This document shows, piece by piece, positions 1 through 10,900 of a stretch of DNA of 26,471 nt. This DNA is from Glaciecola sp. UBA1851 (lineage in GTDB: Bacteria > Pseudomonadota > Gammaproteobacteria > Enterobacterales > Alteromonadaceae). The position numbers and the translations under genes are program-made. Under the pieces are notes generated by a model. The model worked only from the letters and a program-made list of their open reading frames with translations, was not told where the DNA came from and did not search any database. Location of the stretch: positions 1-26,471 of the forward strand of contig DDIL01000021.1 of assembly GCA_002338515.1 (NCBI GenBank), written 5' to 3'. The stretch's first letter is position 1, and each line of letters starts with the position of its first letter.

Positions 1-531
1 GCAGCAGTTGAAGAGAGAGGACTGAAAAACATTCCTACTACTGCTGACGCTTTACCGGCATTTAATGAAGCATCTGTAGTGGAGCTATTTGATAAAACGG
101 GTGTACTATCGCCAACTGAATTAGCTAGCCGCTTTGAAGTATATGCAGAGCAATATGTTTTATCTATTGAGGTAGAAGCTAAACTTGTGATTGATATGGC
201 TACCACTAAAATTTACCCGGCCGCATTGAGTTATTTAGGTTCAATAGTAGACACGGCTTCTGGTTTGTCTTCAATGGGTATCGACTTTGGTAAACCAACC
301 GCTGAATTAGTAGCATCAACCGCTACTAGCATGATTGCAAGTGTAGATAAACTTAAAGACGTACTAGCGCGACACGACTTTGATTCAACAGATACACATT
401 TAAAACATTGTGCAGATGTAATTTGCCCGTTAATGGTAGAAGTCAGAGAGTATGCTGATACTTTAGAAGGTGCGATTTCTGATGAACTTTGGCCGTTACC
501 TAAATATCAAGAAATGCTATATATAAAGTAA
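1..531 (+). CDS. glnN: Glutamine synthetase type III, C-terminal part (5' truncated by window)
   Basis: The open frame runs in from base 1 and ends at TAA 529-531, giving 176 C-terminal residues. Type III glutamine synthetases (about 700-730 residues, dodecameric, cytosolic) make glutamine from glutamate, ammonia and ATP. The visible part matches the family's alpha-helical C-terminal region: the opening EERGLKNIPTTADALPAF, then a segment like SRFEVYAEQYVLSIEVEAKL, and the ending ELWPLPKYQEML, where family members end in a similar W-P-x-P-x-Y pattern. The ATP and metal-binding residues lie upstream, outside the window. The GTG at 79 is internal and not a real start. A strong hairpin terminator follows 16 bases after the stop. 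The GSIII assignment rests on remembered family patterns in this tail only. Confidence 0.85.
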   Translation, partial: AAVEERGLKNIPTTADALPAFNEASVVELFDKTGVLSPTELASRFEVYAEQYVLSIEVEAKLVIDMATTKIYPAALSYLGSIVDTASGLSSMGIDFGKPTAELVASTATSMIASVDKLKDVLARHDFDSTDTHLKHCADVICPLMVEVREYADTLEGAISDELWPLPKYQEMLYIK

Positions 532-546
532 CGTAACACAATAATA

Positions 547-590
547 AAAAATGCCAAGCCACATTAAGTGCCTTGGCATTTTTGTTTATT
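547..590 (+). terminator. Rho-independent terminator after glnN
   Basis: A perfect 12-bp inverted repeat, AAAAATGCCAAG (547-558) and CTTGGCATTTTT (572-583), with a 13-nt loop, is followed by a T-rich tract to about 594. The A-run before the stem could also serve as a T-run for the opposite strand, but there is no minus-strand gene nearby for it to end. Confidence 0.88.
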
Positions 591-774
591 TTTTAGCGCT
601 CTATTTTACAAATTTCAAATTATTTGTTGTGTTAGCATAAAGACAACACTTGCTTATTCCTACCAACCTGTAAATATAGACTGGTTAACTTCAGTTGGGG
701 ATAAGTAAAGTGTTACACATTTTCTTATCACGAACTGAGGTTAGTTAAAAATACGTCATTTCTAGGAGCAAACA

Positions 775-1974
775 ATGAGAACAATAATCACACCTAGTTT
801 ATGCATAGCCGCGCTGGCTTTGTTAACTGCATGCAACTCAACGTCAAATGAAACTTCTCGGCAAGCTGCCGAGCGTATTGTGCAGCAAAATATAATTGTA
901 GATGGTCACATAGATGTGCCCTACCGGGTAGAAAAAAATTGGGTAGACGTGACTCAAGCAACAAGTGCAGGAGATTTTGATTACCCAAGGGCAGTTCAAG
1001 GCGGTTTAGATGCACCCTTTATGTCTATTTATGTACCTGCGAGTTTAGATAATTCTGACGCGTCAACTAAGTTGGCGCACCGGCTAATTGACTCTGTTGA
1101 AGCCATTGTTGGTCGAGCACCAGACAAATTCGCCTTAGCTTACACAGTAGAGGACGTTGAAAATAATTTTAAAAATGGATTAATTTCATTGCCAATGGGC
1201 ATGGAGAATGGTTCGCCTGTTCAAGGCAGTTTAGAAACATTAAACACCTTCTATAAACGCGGCATTCGTTACATTACCTTAGCGCATTCTCAATCCAATC
1301 ATATTAGTGACTCATCATATGATTTACGCCGAAAATGGAAAGGTTTAAGCCCATTTGGAAAAGAAATGGTGTTGCATATGAATAAGCTGGGGATAATTGT
1401 TGATATTTCTCATGTATCAGACGACGCATTCTATCAAGTACTCGAAGTAACCCAATCACCTGTTATCGCTTCACACTCGTCATTGCGTCAATTCACACCT
1501 GGTTTTGAACGAAATATGACTGACGATATGGTGAAAGCATTGGCTGGAAATGGCGGGGTAATTATGATCAACTTTGGCTCAGGTTTTATTAGTCCTGCCG
1601 CTCGATACTGGCGTGATAACTTGGGTGAAAAACGTGAACAATTAATTGAACAATACGGCGCTGATTCAAAAGAATTGATTGAGTTTAACGAAAACTATGA
1701 GAAAAATAACCCGTATCCATTCGCCGATCTAACCGATGTGCTTGACCATATCGATTATGTCAGAGATTTAGTGGGTATCGATTATATTGGTATTGGCTCT
1801 GACTATGACGGTGTGGGTGATTCTTTACCAACCAAGTTAAAAGATGTATCAACTTTCCCTAATTTGGTTGAAGGTTTACTTGATAGAGGATACAGCGAAT
1901 CTGATATTAAAAAAATCCTAAATGGAAACGTATTAAGGGTATGGCGAGAAGTGGAAGCAGTATCAAACCAATAA
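775..1974 (+). CDS. Membrane dipeptidase, peptidase family M19, predicted lipoprotein
   Basis: The 399-residue protein resembles renal-dipeptidase-type zinc enzymes that cleave dipeptides, including D-amino-acid-containing ones. The N-terminus is a lipoprotein signal with lipobox LLTAC (lipid-modified Cys20), so it should be anchored in the envelope facing the periplasm. Family metal and active-site positions are present: HxD in DGHIDVPYR (His45, Asp47), Glu144 in GMENG, His213 in DISHVSD, His234 in IASHSS, and the late GSDYDGV motif. The ATG at 775 has a GGAG at 765-768. The gene is convergent with recD and the two reading frames overlap by 12 bp (1963-1974), leaving no space for a terminator. 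The natural substrate cannot be told from sequence; peptidoglycan-derived or scavenged peptides are plausible. Confidence 0.9.
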   Translation: MRTIITPSLCIAALALLTACNSTSNETSRQAAERIVQQNIIVDGHIDVPYRVEKNWVDVTQATSAGDFDYPRAVQGGLDAPFMSIYVPASLDNSDASTKLAHRLIDSVEAIVGRAPDKFALAYTVEDVENNFKNGLISLPMGMENGSPVQGSLETLNTFYKRGIRYITLAHSQSNHISDSSYDLRRKWKGLSPFGKEMVLHMNKLGIIVDISHVSDDAFYQVLEVTQSPVIASHSSLRQFTPGFERNMTDDMVKALAGNGGVIMINFGSGFISPAARYWRDNLGEKREQLIEQYGADSKELIEFNENYEKNNPYPFADLTDVLDHIDYVRDLVGIDYIGIGSDYDGVGDSLPTKLKDVSTFPNLVEGLLDRGYSESDIKKILNGNVLRVWREVEAVSNQ

Positions 1975-3960
1975 ACTCAAATACGTACTTCTTTTATTAG
2001 TTAGGCTTAAACTAGTTTGCAATACATTTTCTCGAGCTAAAATTTGAATATCATTTTTAGCTCGGGTAATACCTGTATATAAAAGCTCTCTTGTGCAACC
2101 TTGTGTCGCCTCAAAAGGTAAAATTAGCAATACATGTTCAAATTCGCTTCCTTGTGTTTTATGAATGGTTAGCGCAAATGAGGTTTCATAACGCGGTAAC
2201 CTGTTCACACTTAACTTAAGTGGTGGACGATTCTCTCTCTCAATATAAGCAATAAGCTGTCCTGATGAACTGCTATCTTGCCAAACAATACCAAAATCAC
2301 CATTGCTTAATCCAGACGATGCGTCGTTCTCAGCAATCATAATTGGCTGTCCGTGAAAAGTGTCAGCAAAACGCGTATTACCCACTTCGTACAACACTCT
2401 TTCACAAAACCATTTATTAATAGATTCAACCCCATTTTGCCCTTTTCTAACTGGGCTGAGAATACGAAAAGTTTTAACTAGTTCAAATAAAGCTTGAACG
2501 GAGGTTGCGCTTTTAAGCGCATTCGCATAACGTTGAACAAAATTATTTAATAACGCGTTCTGCTTACTTAAATAAGTTTCACGTGAGGTCGCTTCTGGCA
2601 AAATATGATTACCAGCAAGCATTGGGTTTAGCTCGCCTAACGTTTGATTAATAACAAAATTTGCAATCTTGTTAATGCTTTCATTCGAGCGATGGTTTTG
2701 CTCTAGTGTGACAATATGGTCGTTATCTGTGTCTTCACCACTATCAAATTTAGTATCCAGCATTTGCTCTAAGTAATCGCACATGGTATTTGACTTTGTG
2801 TTTTCGCTTTTAAAAACCAAGTCTTTTAGCACGTTCCCTGGCTCTACCGAGGGTAGTTGTTGAGCATCGCCCACTAGAATAATTTTCGTTTTTGGTTTAC
2901 ATGCGTTTAATACTTTTGCGAAAAGTGCCGTATCAACCATTGAGAACTCATCAATAATTAGTAAATCACACATAATCGGATTTGCATGATTTTTTACTAC
3001 CGATGCACTGCCAGGTTGCGTGCCAATAAGTTTATGTATGGTTTGTGCAATGGCAGGTAACTTTTCACATATTTCGGTAAGAAGCGGATTGCTTTTCAAA
3101 TTGTCTAACGCAAATTGCAAACTTTCGCTTAAGCGCTGCGCAGCTTTGCCTGTTGGAGCGGCCAGTTCAATTTGTAAATTAGGAAAAATAGCCCTTAACA
3201 TGACCAACATTCTTGCAACCGTGTAAGTTTTACCCGTGCCAGGCCCGCCATTTAAAATCATAAATTGTTGCACTAATGAACACGCTACTGCTTGCGCCTG
3301 TCTTGTTTTGGCGGCATCACCTTCAAATAGCTGAGCAAAAATTTGTTGATGATACTCATTGACCTCTAGCGTTTTATAATTTCTGAATTCATTTACTTTT
3401 GAGAAGATAAAGCTTTCATAGTCGTAGTATCGTTTTATCATTAAATGTTGACCAGACAACACATAAGGTGGCCGAGGTTGATGAGCATTTAACCAAGTTT
3501 GAATTACATCTGTTAAAATTTCTAAGCTAGGCATTGCTATGCCCACTTCTATATTATCGTTAGCTTCCTCTTTTTTCGCACTATCTTTTTGGAGGTCAAC
3601 TTGGGTCAGATTTGAAGGTACTAACTCAAATAGTTTGTCACTAGAACTCTCTGTAGTTTCATCACTCTTAATACTGCTAACCAATGGGGAGTCGTCTGAA
3701 TTTTCAACGCTGCAAAATATTTTCTTATTAGCAATATGTTTAAGTGGCAAGCGTGTATGCCCTTGAAAAAGCGATGCGTGCAATTTTAATAATATGCCTA
3801 GTAATATATCTGTATTTGTATAGTTAACTGTTATATTTGAATCAGGTGTTGAAGATTGTATTACCTTTTCTTGAAGCGGGTAGAATTCAAGTACCTTGCT
3901 CACTATAGCCGCATCGTGTTTGCTAATTCCTTCACAATTTTTAAGTAACTCTCTGTACAT
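1963..3960 (-). CDS. recD: Exodeoxyribonuclease V subunit alpha (RecD helicase)
   Basis: RecD is the fast 5'-3' SF1 helicase subunit of RecBCD, which processes double-strand DNA ends for recombination and degrades foreign linear DNA. This 665-residue protein has Walker A GGPGTGKT (238-245), Walker B as LIIDEFSMVD, the VGDAQQLPSV motif and C-terminal LTIHKTQGSEF and LLYTGITRAK motifs. It is longer than E. coli RecD (608). Part of the excess is a Ser/Asp/Glu-rich stretch at about residues 84-140, between the N-terminal domain and the helicase core, which looks like a disordered insert. The ATG at 3960 lies 2 bp after the recB stop, with an AGGT-type site inside the recB end, so translation is probably coupled. 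The 3' end overlaps the convergent dipeptidase gene. Confidence 0.95.
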   Translation of the reverse strand: MYRELLKNCEGISKHDAAIVSKVLEFYPLQEKVIQSSTPDSNITVNYTNTDILLGILLKLHASLFQGHTRLPLKHIANKKIFCSVENSDDSPLVSSIKSDETTESSSDKLFELVPSNLTQVDLQKDSAKKEEANDNIEVGIAMPSLEILTDVIQTWLNAHQPRPPYVLSGQHLMIKRYYDYESFIFSKVNEFRNYKTLEVNEYHQQIFAQLFEGDAAKTRQAQAVACSLVQQFMILNGGPGTGKTYTVARMLVMLRAIFPNLQIELAAPTGKAAQRLSESLQFALDNLKSNPLLTEICEKLPAIAQTIHKLIGTQPGSASVVKNHANPIMCDLLIIDEFSMVDTALFAKVLNACKPKTKIILVGDAQQLPSVEPGNVLKDLVFKSENTKSNTMCDYLEQMLDTKFDSGEDTDNDHIVTLEQNHRSNESINKIANFVINQTLGELNPMLAGNHILPEATSRETYLSKQNALLNNFVQRYANALKSATSVQALFELVKTFRILSPVRKGQNGVESINKWFCERVLYEVGNTRFADTFHGQPIMIAENDASSGLSNGDFGIVWQDSSSSGQLIAYIERENRPPLKLSVNRLPRYETSFALTIHKTQGSEFEHVLLILPFEATQGCTRELLYTGITRAKNDIQILARENVLQTSLSLTNKRSTYLSLLV

Positions 3961-3962
3961 TT

Positions 3963-6900
3963 TTACACACCTACCTTGTCAGTATCCAAACTTAAAAATT
4001 TATCAAGTAACGTCCACGTTTCTTCTTCAATTTTAGAAAAGTAAATACCCGTGCAAGGTGGATGGAAAGGTGACATGCCTCTTAAAAACAAATAGTAAAC
4101 ACCACCAAAATGGCAGTTTCGAGAATAGCCTGCTAGCCTTTTTTGCAAATAAGTATCAAGGGCCCAACTGTAAATAAGGTATTGTAAATCATAAAGATGA
4201 GACTGAACGGCATGGGTCAAAGACGCACCCAAATAATCACTAGGATGGCTACCTAAATAGTTTGATTTATAATCTGCAACATAATATTTCCCATCATATT
4301 CAAACAATAAATCAATAAATCCATGCATCATCCCGTTTAATTCGCTACTACTAATATTAGCAATAAGTGCTTTTGTCTGTTCTAACGTTGAAAGATTACT
4401 ATCCGCATTGTTTTCTTGTTTTGCTTGTCTATGTGCATTTAACAATTTATTCAGTTTTGAAGCGGTTAGCTTATGAAGTGGGAAATAAAATTCCGGCTCC
4501 TTCAACACGCTATTTTTTGGTAAATCAGCAAGTTTAAAAGAAGCTTGAGAATCGACATTAGGGATAGGCGTTTCGAGTATTTCATCTAGAAAACTCTCTA
4601 GCAATCCTAAATCGCAATCACGCCCAGAATTTAAATAAAATTGAATATGGACGTTGTTTTTCTCTAACTTAAATTTTTCAGTGAAATCATGATCTTCAAG
4701 TAAGTTATGCAGCAAAGTACCGGTATCAGCACTTTTTTCCATTGTATAACGATAGGCCATATTCGGCTCATCATTTGGTGTAGGAACAATAATGGCAGAT
4801 TGGTCTCGCTCTTTTTCACTTAAATCAATGAAAGGTTTTACTGGCTTGCCGTGATCTTGTTTTGCAATTTGTGAGAAAGATGCAAGCTGCCAGGCTTGTT
4901 TCGTTTCACCTAAAAACACACTAGTTGTTAGTGCTTCAACATTTTCCTGAAGCTCGGCATTTGATGTTTCACTGTCATTTGCATAATAATTTAGGGCAAA
5001 CAATGCTGGCTCTTTTTCAGCCATGTTAACTAACGCATTGTGCATTTCTTTTGAATTACTCGTATGCTGTTTAACAATATTAAATAAAGGCGTATTTGCA
5101 AAACTTGTTGGCTTACCTACACCTAAATAGCATCGGTGTATGGCTCGCGTAATCCCAACATATAACAGACGCATTTGTTCTTCTTTTTCTTGAAAAACAG
5201 CCGTGTCTTTCACTTTGTCGCCCCCACCTAACACAACCACATTGCTTTCAGTGTCTTCATCAAAATATTTTCTAATATGATTATCGCTGCGCATTCTTTT
5301 GCCAAATCCGGCAAAGGGGATAAATACGATTGGGTATTCCAACCCTTTTGAGCCGTGTAAGGTAACAATTTTGACTAGATCTTCATCTGACTCTAATCGT
5401 TGCTCATTCTCGGTTTCTTGCTCGTCTTCACTCTCTGCATCATTATTGGGTAACTGTTTTTTCAACCAAGTGAGTAATTGATAGGCATGTTCACTTGTTT
5501 TACTTTGTTCGTTTAAAAGCTCTGCTAAGTGTGAATAGTTAGTAATGATCCGCTCTTTAGACACACTCACTCTACGGTTTTTAAACTGTGTTTTTAGCAA
5601 TTTTGTCAGCATCACTAAAATGCCATCCTTAGCCCATATTTGTTTTAAATCAAAGAATAGTTGCTTGATACTGTCAAACTCATTGATGTTGGTTTGCAAC
5701 GCGCAAATATCCATTGGAGAGAGCCCAAACAAATCACTACTTAATGCTCGAAAGAACTTGCGGTTATTATTCGCATGTAAAATACCATCTAACGCATAAT
5801 AAATAGATTGCGCTTCATGGCTTTCAAACACATCAGACTTTTCACTTAAATAAACGACTGGAATACCACTAGCATTTAAGGCTGTCTTAATTTTTTCAGC
5901 ATCTGACTTGCCCGGTACTAAAATAGCGATATCTTTAAATTCAATCGCTTTGCCTTCTACGCTAGCTTCCTTAGTTAGCCTAATAATTTCATTAGCAACA
6001 GATTGTGCTTGCGGCTCTTTATATTCAGCCCGTCCTTTTCCGTTAGGCCATAAGTCTTGATTAACTTGGAAATGGATTGCGCCTGGCATGTCATCTTTAA
6101 ATGCAGGCTCTTTATCTAGTTTGCCTTTGAAAATCCAAGGATAATTAATCGCTTGGCCAAATAAAATAGCCTCGTTTGGCGTTGAAGCAGAGTTAGTTAA
6201 TTCTGAATCAAGCGAACTTAACCGTTCAGCACTATGCGAATTATTAAGTTGAGTTAACGTTTGTTTGTTCTGTTGGGCGTCTATCTCAGACTGTTTAATA
6301 TCGCTTAGTGAACAATCCTCTAAACTTTTACCTAAAAACAAAATATTGTAGGCATCAATCATGTGCTCAGAAGAACGATAGTTATTCTGCATAGACCAAT
6401 TGAAATCAGCTTCATTTCGCGCCTTTATGTAGGTATTAACATCCCCTCCCCTAAATGCATAAATAGCTTGTTTAGGATCACCTATCATCAATAATAAATG
6501 CTTACCCTTAGAAGGGTAACATCTTGAGAAAATACCGTATTGCAGTGCATCTGTATCTTGAAACTCGTCAATAAGAGCGTAGGGAAAAGACTCAGTTATG
6601 TAATTAATCACATTTTCGTTATTTTGCTCTATCGCTTCATATAGTCCAAAAATGGTATCGTCATGATCAATCGTTTCTTTTTTAAGTTTTGATAGTGAAG
6701 ATGAGGCTTTTATGTCAGTAATAGCCGCTAGCATGCATTCATAATAATAATATTCAATAGCACTTAGCGACTGCTTTTTTTGTTCCTCAAAAGCTTTTTT
6801 CTTTGCTCTTTTTTCAACGTTAATCGCCTTTATGCCTGCCATTACCGCTTTTGTAGCTTCAAGCAGGCTTGCTGCCTCTTGCTTACTAGAAAAACAAGGC

Positions 6901-7937
6901 TGTATCTTTTTTACCTGAAATATTTTAGCCAAATTCGAATGAGTAGGAATATGATCAGGGCTTTTTTCTTCCAACCATAATAAAAACTCCGCAAGCGTAT
7001 TAAGCTCTTTATCGATGTCAGTAGGTTTTGTATTTTCTTTAATTTTTAGCTTATACATCTCACTGTGGTTTTGGTAGAAATTTAAAAATACATCAATATT
7101 TGATACTTGCTCAGAAAAGAATGCGGTTATGTTTGCAATCAATGTTGCTTCATTTTCGCTGTATAATTGATGAATGCTATCTAAGCTTGGTTGGTTTATA
7201 TGCTTTGTTTCAGCATCTGCATTATTAAGTGCTGAGTTACCAAATTCTGCGCTATGCTGCTCATTTGGAAATAAAGAAAGTGTGTTATGTCCATGCAAGC
7301 CTATATAAAACTTACTATAGAAATCACTAGGCGTGTTTATACTTAAAAACTCAAACGCGTCTAACATCTGCTTATTTGATTGATTTTTTCTAAAATAGTC
7401 TTGAATAGACTGCATAACAAATGGCTTAGATGTGTCTACCAATTTAAAATCGAAACTTTGCCTTCGCATAAACGCTGATTGCTTTAGCACTCTTTGACAA
7501 AAGCTATTGATAGTAAAGATTGATGCTTCATCTAAGCTTAATGATGCAAGTTTTAATAACCTTATTGCTTGCTGTATTTGCAAGTCATAATTGTTTGTTT
7601 CATCAATCTGTATATTGCTAATAAACGAACAAAATAAAGAATCAATAGATGCTGGAGCATTTTGTAATGTATCTAAGAGCGAATTAATTTCTTTTGCAAT
7701 CCGCCCTTTTAATTCTTCGGTTGCTGCCTTGGTAAACGTCACTATAAGAATCTTTTTAAGCTCAACTTGCTTTTCGAGCAATAGCCTGATGACGACACGT
7801 GTAATGTTATAGGTTTTACCTGTACCGGCGCTCGCCTCAATAATATGCCGACCACTCAATGTCATACTGCCTACATCTAGCGGTAAAGCTTCATTTACCA
7901 AAGGTTTTTCAGGAAATTGATTTTCATTTACTGTCAT
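3963..7937 (-). CDS. recB: Exodeoxyribonuclease V subunit beta (RecB helicase-nuclease)
   Basis: RecB is the 3'-5' helicase and the only nuclease of RecBCD. The protein shows Walker A ASAGTGKT near residue 35, Walker B as LIDEFQDTD, GDPKQAIYAFRGGD, TLHGSKGLEYP and LLYVGITRA helicase motifs. The C-terminal nuclease domain has the catalytic pattern GFIDLLF...VADYKSN (two Asp and a Lys, about 120 residues from the end). I chose the ATG at 7937 because it forms an ATGA overlap with the recC stop and has AAGGA 9 nt upstream. The in-frame ATG at 7946 would add three residues but has that AAGGA directly against it. At about 1324 residues it is longer than E. coli RecB (1180); an Asp/Glu-rich stretch lies just before the SKGLEYP motif. 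Confidence 0.95.
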   Translation of the reverse strand: MTVNENQFPEKPLVNEALPLDVGSMTLSGRHIIEASAGTGKTYNITRVVIRLLLEKQVELKKILIVTFTKAATEELKGRIAKEINSLLDTLQNAPASIDSLFCSFISNIQIDETNNYDLQIQQAIRLLKLASLSLDEASIFTINSFCQRVLKQSAFMRRQSFDFKLVDTSKPFVMQSIQDYFRKNQSNKQMLDAFEFLSINTPSDFYSKFYIGLHGHNTLSLFPNEQHSAEFGNSALNNADAETKHINQPSLDSIHQLYSENEATLIANITAFFSEQVSNIDVFLNFYQNHSEMYKLKIKENTKPTDIDKELNTLAEFLLWLEEKSPDHIPTHSNLAKIFQVKKIQPCFSSKQEAASLLEATKAVMAGIKAINVEKRAKKKAFEEQKKQSLSAIEYYYYECMLAAITDIKASSSLSKLKKETIDHDDTIFGLYEAIEQNNENVINYITESFPYALIDEFQDTDALQYGIFSRCYPSKGKHLLLMIGDPKQAIYAFRGGDVNTYIKARNEADFNWSMQNNYRSSEHMIDAYNILFLGKSLEDCSLSDIKQSEIDAQQNKQTLTQLNNSHSAERLSSLDSELTNSASTPNEAILFGQAINYPWIFKGKLDKEPAFKDDMPGAIHFQVNQDLWPNGKGRAEYKEPQAQSVANEIIRLTKEASVEGKAIEFKDIAILVPGKSDAEKIKTALNASGIPVVYLSEKSDVFESHEAQSIYYALDGILHANNNRKFFRALSSDLFGLSPMDICALQTNINEFDSIKQLFFDLKQIWAKDGILVMLTKLLKTQFKNRRVSVSKERIITNYSHLAELLNEQSKTSEHAYQLLTWLKKQLPNNDAESEDEQETENEQRLESDEDLVKIVTLHGSKGLEYPIVFIPFAGFGKRMRSDNHIRKYFDEDTESNVVVLGGGDKVKDTAVFQEKEEQMRLLYVGITRAIHRCYLGVGKPTSFANTPLFNIVKQHTSNSKEMHNALVNMAEKEPALFALNYYANDSETSNAELQENVEALTTSVFLGETKQAWQLASFSQIAKQDHGKPVKPFIDLSEKERDQSAIIVPTPNDEPNMAYRYTMEKSADTGTLLHNLLEDHDFTEKFKLEKNNVHIQFYLNSGRDCDLGLLESFLDEILETPIPNVDSQASFKLADLPKNSVLKEPEFYFPLHKLTASKLNKLLNAHRQAKQENNADSNLSTLEQTKALIANISSSELNGMMHGFIDLLFEYDGKYYVADYKSNYLGSHPSDYLGASLTHAVQSHLYDLQYLIYSWALDTYLQKRLAGYSRNCHFGGVYYLFLRGMSPFHPPCTGIYFSKIEEETWTLLDKFLSLDTDKVGV

Positions 7938-10900
7938 ATTCCCCATTCCTTAGGTAAGTGTTTTGAGAAAACGCGGTATAAATCAATTAAATCTATTTGC
8001 TGCCCGTCTATCCCGTCAAGGTAAAAATAGTTGGCGTACTCGTTCCACATATAACTATTATTAATGGCGTCAACTAAGCCATTTTTAAGCTCAATGTCTA
8101 TCCCTTGGTCGTTAAACAATGCACCCTTGTTTTGATTTTTTGATGTAATGTGACTGTCTGCCAAAGGTAAAAAATCGCCTTGCGTATGGGCTACATCTTC
8201 CATTTTTGCTAGCGATTTATTCAATGTTGCACCTAAGCTAATATGCAGTAATGCTGGTTTACGCATACCTTTACAATAAATAGTGACTACTTCTTGTAAA
8301 AATTGCTCGGCTTTTTCTAAAGAGAAATTAGTTTCATCAAATATAAGCGTTTCTAAGTTAACCTCCGGTGGCTCATCATTAGTTCCTTTGAAGTATTTTA
8401 GTAGCTCTTTGCTATATGTTTTTATATCAAAATAAGCCACTTCTGAGCGCACCGTTTTATTTAGGCTTAAACACTTAACCGCGTGGTTAATACAAAACTC
8501 AAACAAGGCTTTTTCTTTTACAATTTGAGGTAAAAACTGGCAAGTATTCTCACCGCAATCATCAAGTACCGCCATATCTGAAAATATCTGTACATTGGTG
8601 GATTCTGTTTTTATTGTGGTAACAAACTCCTGATGCGAATGCGTATGACTGTAAGCAGACACATCAATTGATTCCGCTAATTGTTCGTATATACGAGTAA
8701 ATATTTGATTGCGTGATGCAATTTCTGGCAAATCACCGGCTTTTTCTAATTCGCTGAGTGTGGAATAAAACACTTGTTGCTGTGATTGAGCTAGCGCGCC
8801 CAACATACTAGTGTTGATTTGATATTTTGTTAATCCTGATACAGCAAAAGGCTCAACATCACTTTGCACATCTGAGAAGCTATCAAATGAAACTTGTAGA
8901 TGGTGCTTTGAAAAAGCGGCAAGTGGATCATCAAAAAATTGAGTAAGCGTGCGCACACTTAAATTATGAGGTAACACAAAATCGATATCAAACGGCTCCC
9001 CATTTTGTTCATCTAGTGGACTAATTTCATTTTGTGCAATCTTTAAATATGGCGAACAATAAGATGGACGTTGCGCATATAGTCTGTGTTCAATATTCTC
9101 CTGTTTAAACGCTTTCGAACTAAAAGGTTGTAATGGATGAAGGTTGATAATGTCTTGCTTGAATACTTTTTTTACATAGTCACAGAATTCGCGCAATACT
9201 AAACTTGGCTCTCGTGGGCTGTTGTTTTTGATACTTCGCCCTTGATAACTTAAATATAAGTAGTCTCTTGCTGACACAACCGCTTCTAAAAACATATATC
9301 GGTCTTCATTTCTTCTAGAGCGGTCAGTCACTAAGGGGTTGTCTAAAGGAATAAGGTCAATGCTCAAGGGTTGAGTCACGCGTGGAAATACGCCATCGTT
9401 TAGCCCTAAAATACATACCACTTTAAACGGCACACTTCGCATAGGTACCATTGAGCAAAACGTGACTTGGCCCGTGTTAAACTGATTAAGCGGGTCGGGT
9501 TTCGATAATATATTGCTAAGAGCTTCTCTTGCCACGCTTAAACTCACTATTTGATCATATTCAGCTTTCATTAAATTAGCGCTAATTTGTTCAATGGCGT
9601 TTAACAGTGCATTAATTGAATACGCAGTTTGTTTTGATTCAAACAAGCTTTCGATAATATCCGTTCGCATATAAGCTAACCAATCAAACATATGTCGCGG
9701 CTTTGCTAGTTCAGTATAAATAGTTTGTAAGGTATCAATAAATAAAACAAGTTTGCCCAATGTTTGCAGGCTTAAACCCTCTACGCTATCTAATAACCCA
9801 AAATCTAATTCTTCATGTTGCTGTTGTGAATACAGTGCTGACTTTAAAAGCCGTGATAATCCCCATTGCCATGTATAGGTATCGTTAGCTTCATCTAACT
9901 TTAATGTAGCCGCTTTATGAGCAGCATCTTTTCCCCAATAAATATTGGCGTCTGATATCCATTTTTCGCAAATTTCTACTTCAGACTTTGATAATTCAAA
10001 CTTGTTTTGAACACTATCAATTTGCAAGTAATCAATAATAGACGTGGAAGAAAAACGGCTGTCGGGTAACGCCAGCATATCCATAAACATAGCAACGGTT
10101 GGGTCGGCATCAAGTGGCGCTCTATCTGCTATTGAACATACTAACTTCGGATCATCACTGGTATCTTCGTCGTACGGCCCTCTAAACACACCCTTCACAT
10201 AAGGAGCGTATTCTTCTACCGCAGGGCACAACACTATAATGTCATGAGGCTGAATGGATTGTGTTTCATCATTATTAATAATATGCAGTAAGTAATCATG
10301 AAGCACTTGAATTTCACGCAAATGGCTATGGCAGTTATGCACGCTAACGCTATTGTCTAATTCAATAAGTTCTGCTTCACCTTGATTTGCGTTGATTAAA
10401 TCTTGTTGAATAGCACGCAGTAAGGATGGCGTAATTGACTCACTGTTTGCAACTGGCATTTCAAACAAGCCGCCATCCGTATAGTCTAAATAGTCAATTT
10501 CTCTTAGCTGATTAAAAAGCGTTCTGCCTTGTTTACCCAAATTCGCTAAAAGTGAATTGGCACTTTCCTCATCAGCAAAGCCTTCTAAACCTTGCGAGAG
10601 CTTTTGTTTGAGCTGCAGTTTAACTTGTGCTTTTTCAGAAATTAAATCGCCCCAGTACTCCACACATGGGTTAAGGTGAAATAAATAAATATCAACTTGT
10701 TTGCTAATTTCCACCAAAAACTTCAATTGTTCTGGCGTGAATGCATTCACCACAAAGATATAAATAACTTTGGGTAAATCAAATTTATCTACTTGAAACT
10801 TTTTCGTCGCTTCTTCAATTATTTTGGCTGGATACCAAGTATCTTCGTTAACTAAGTTTTGCCACAATAGCCGTTGCCATGGCTCTAGTATTAATGAAGA

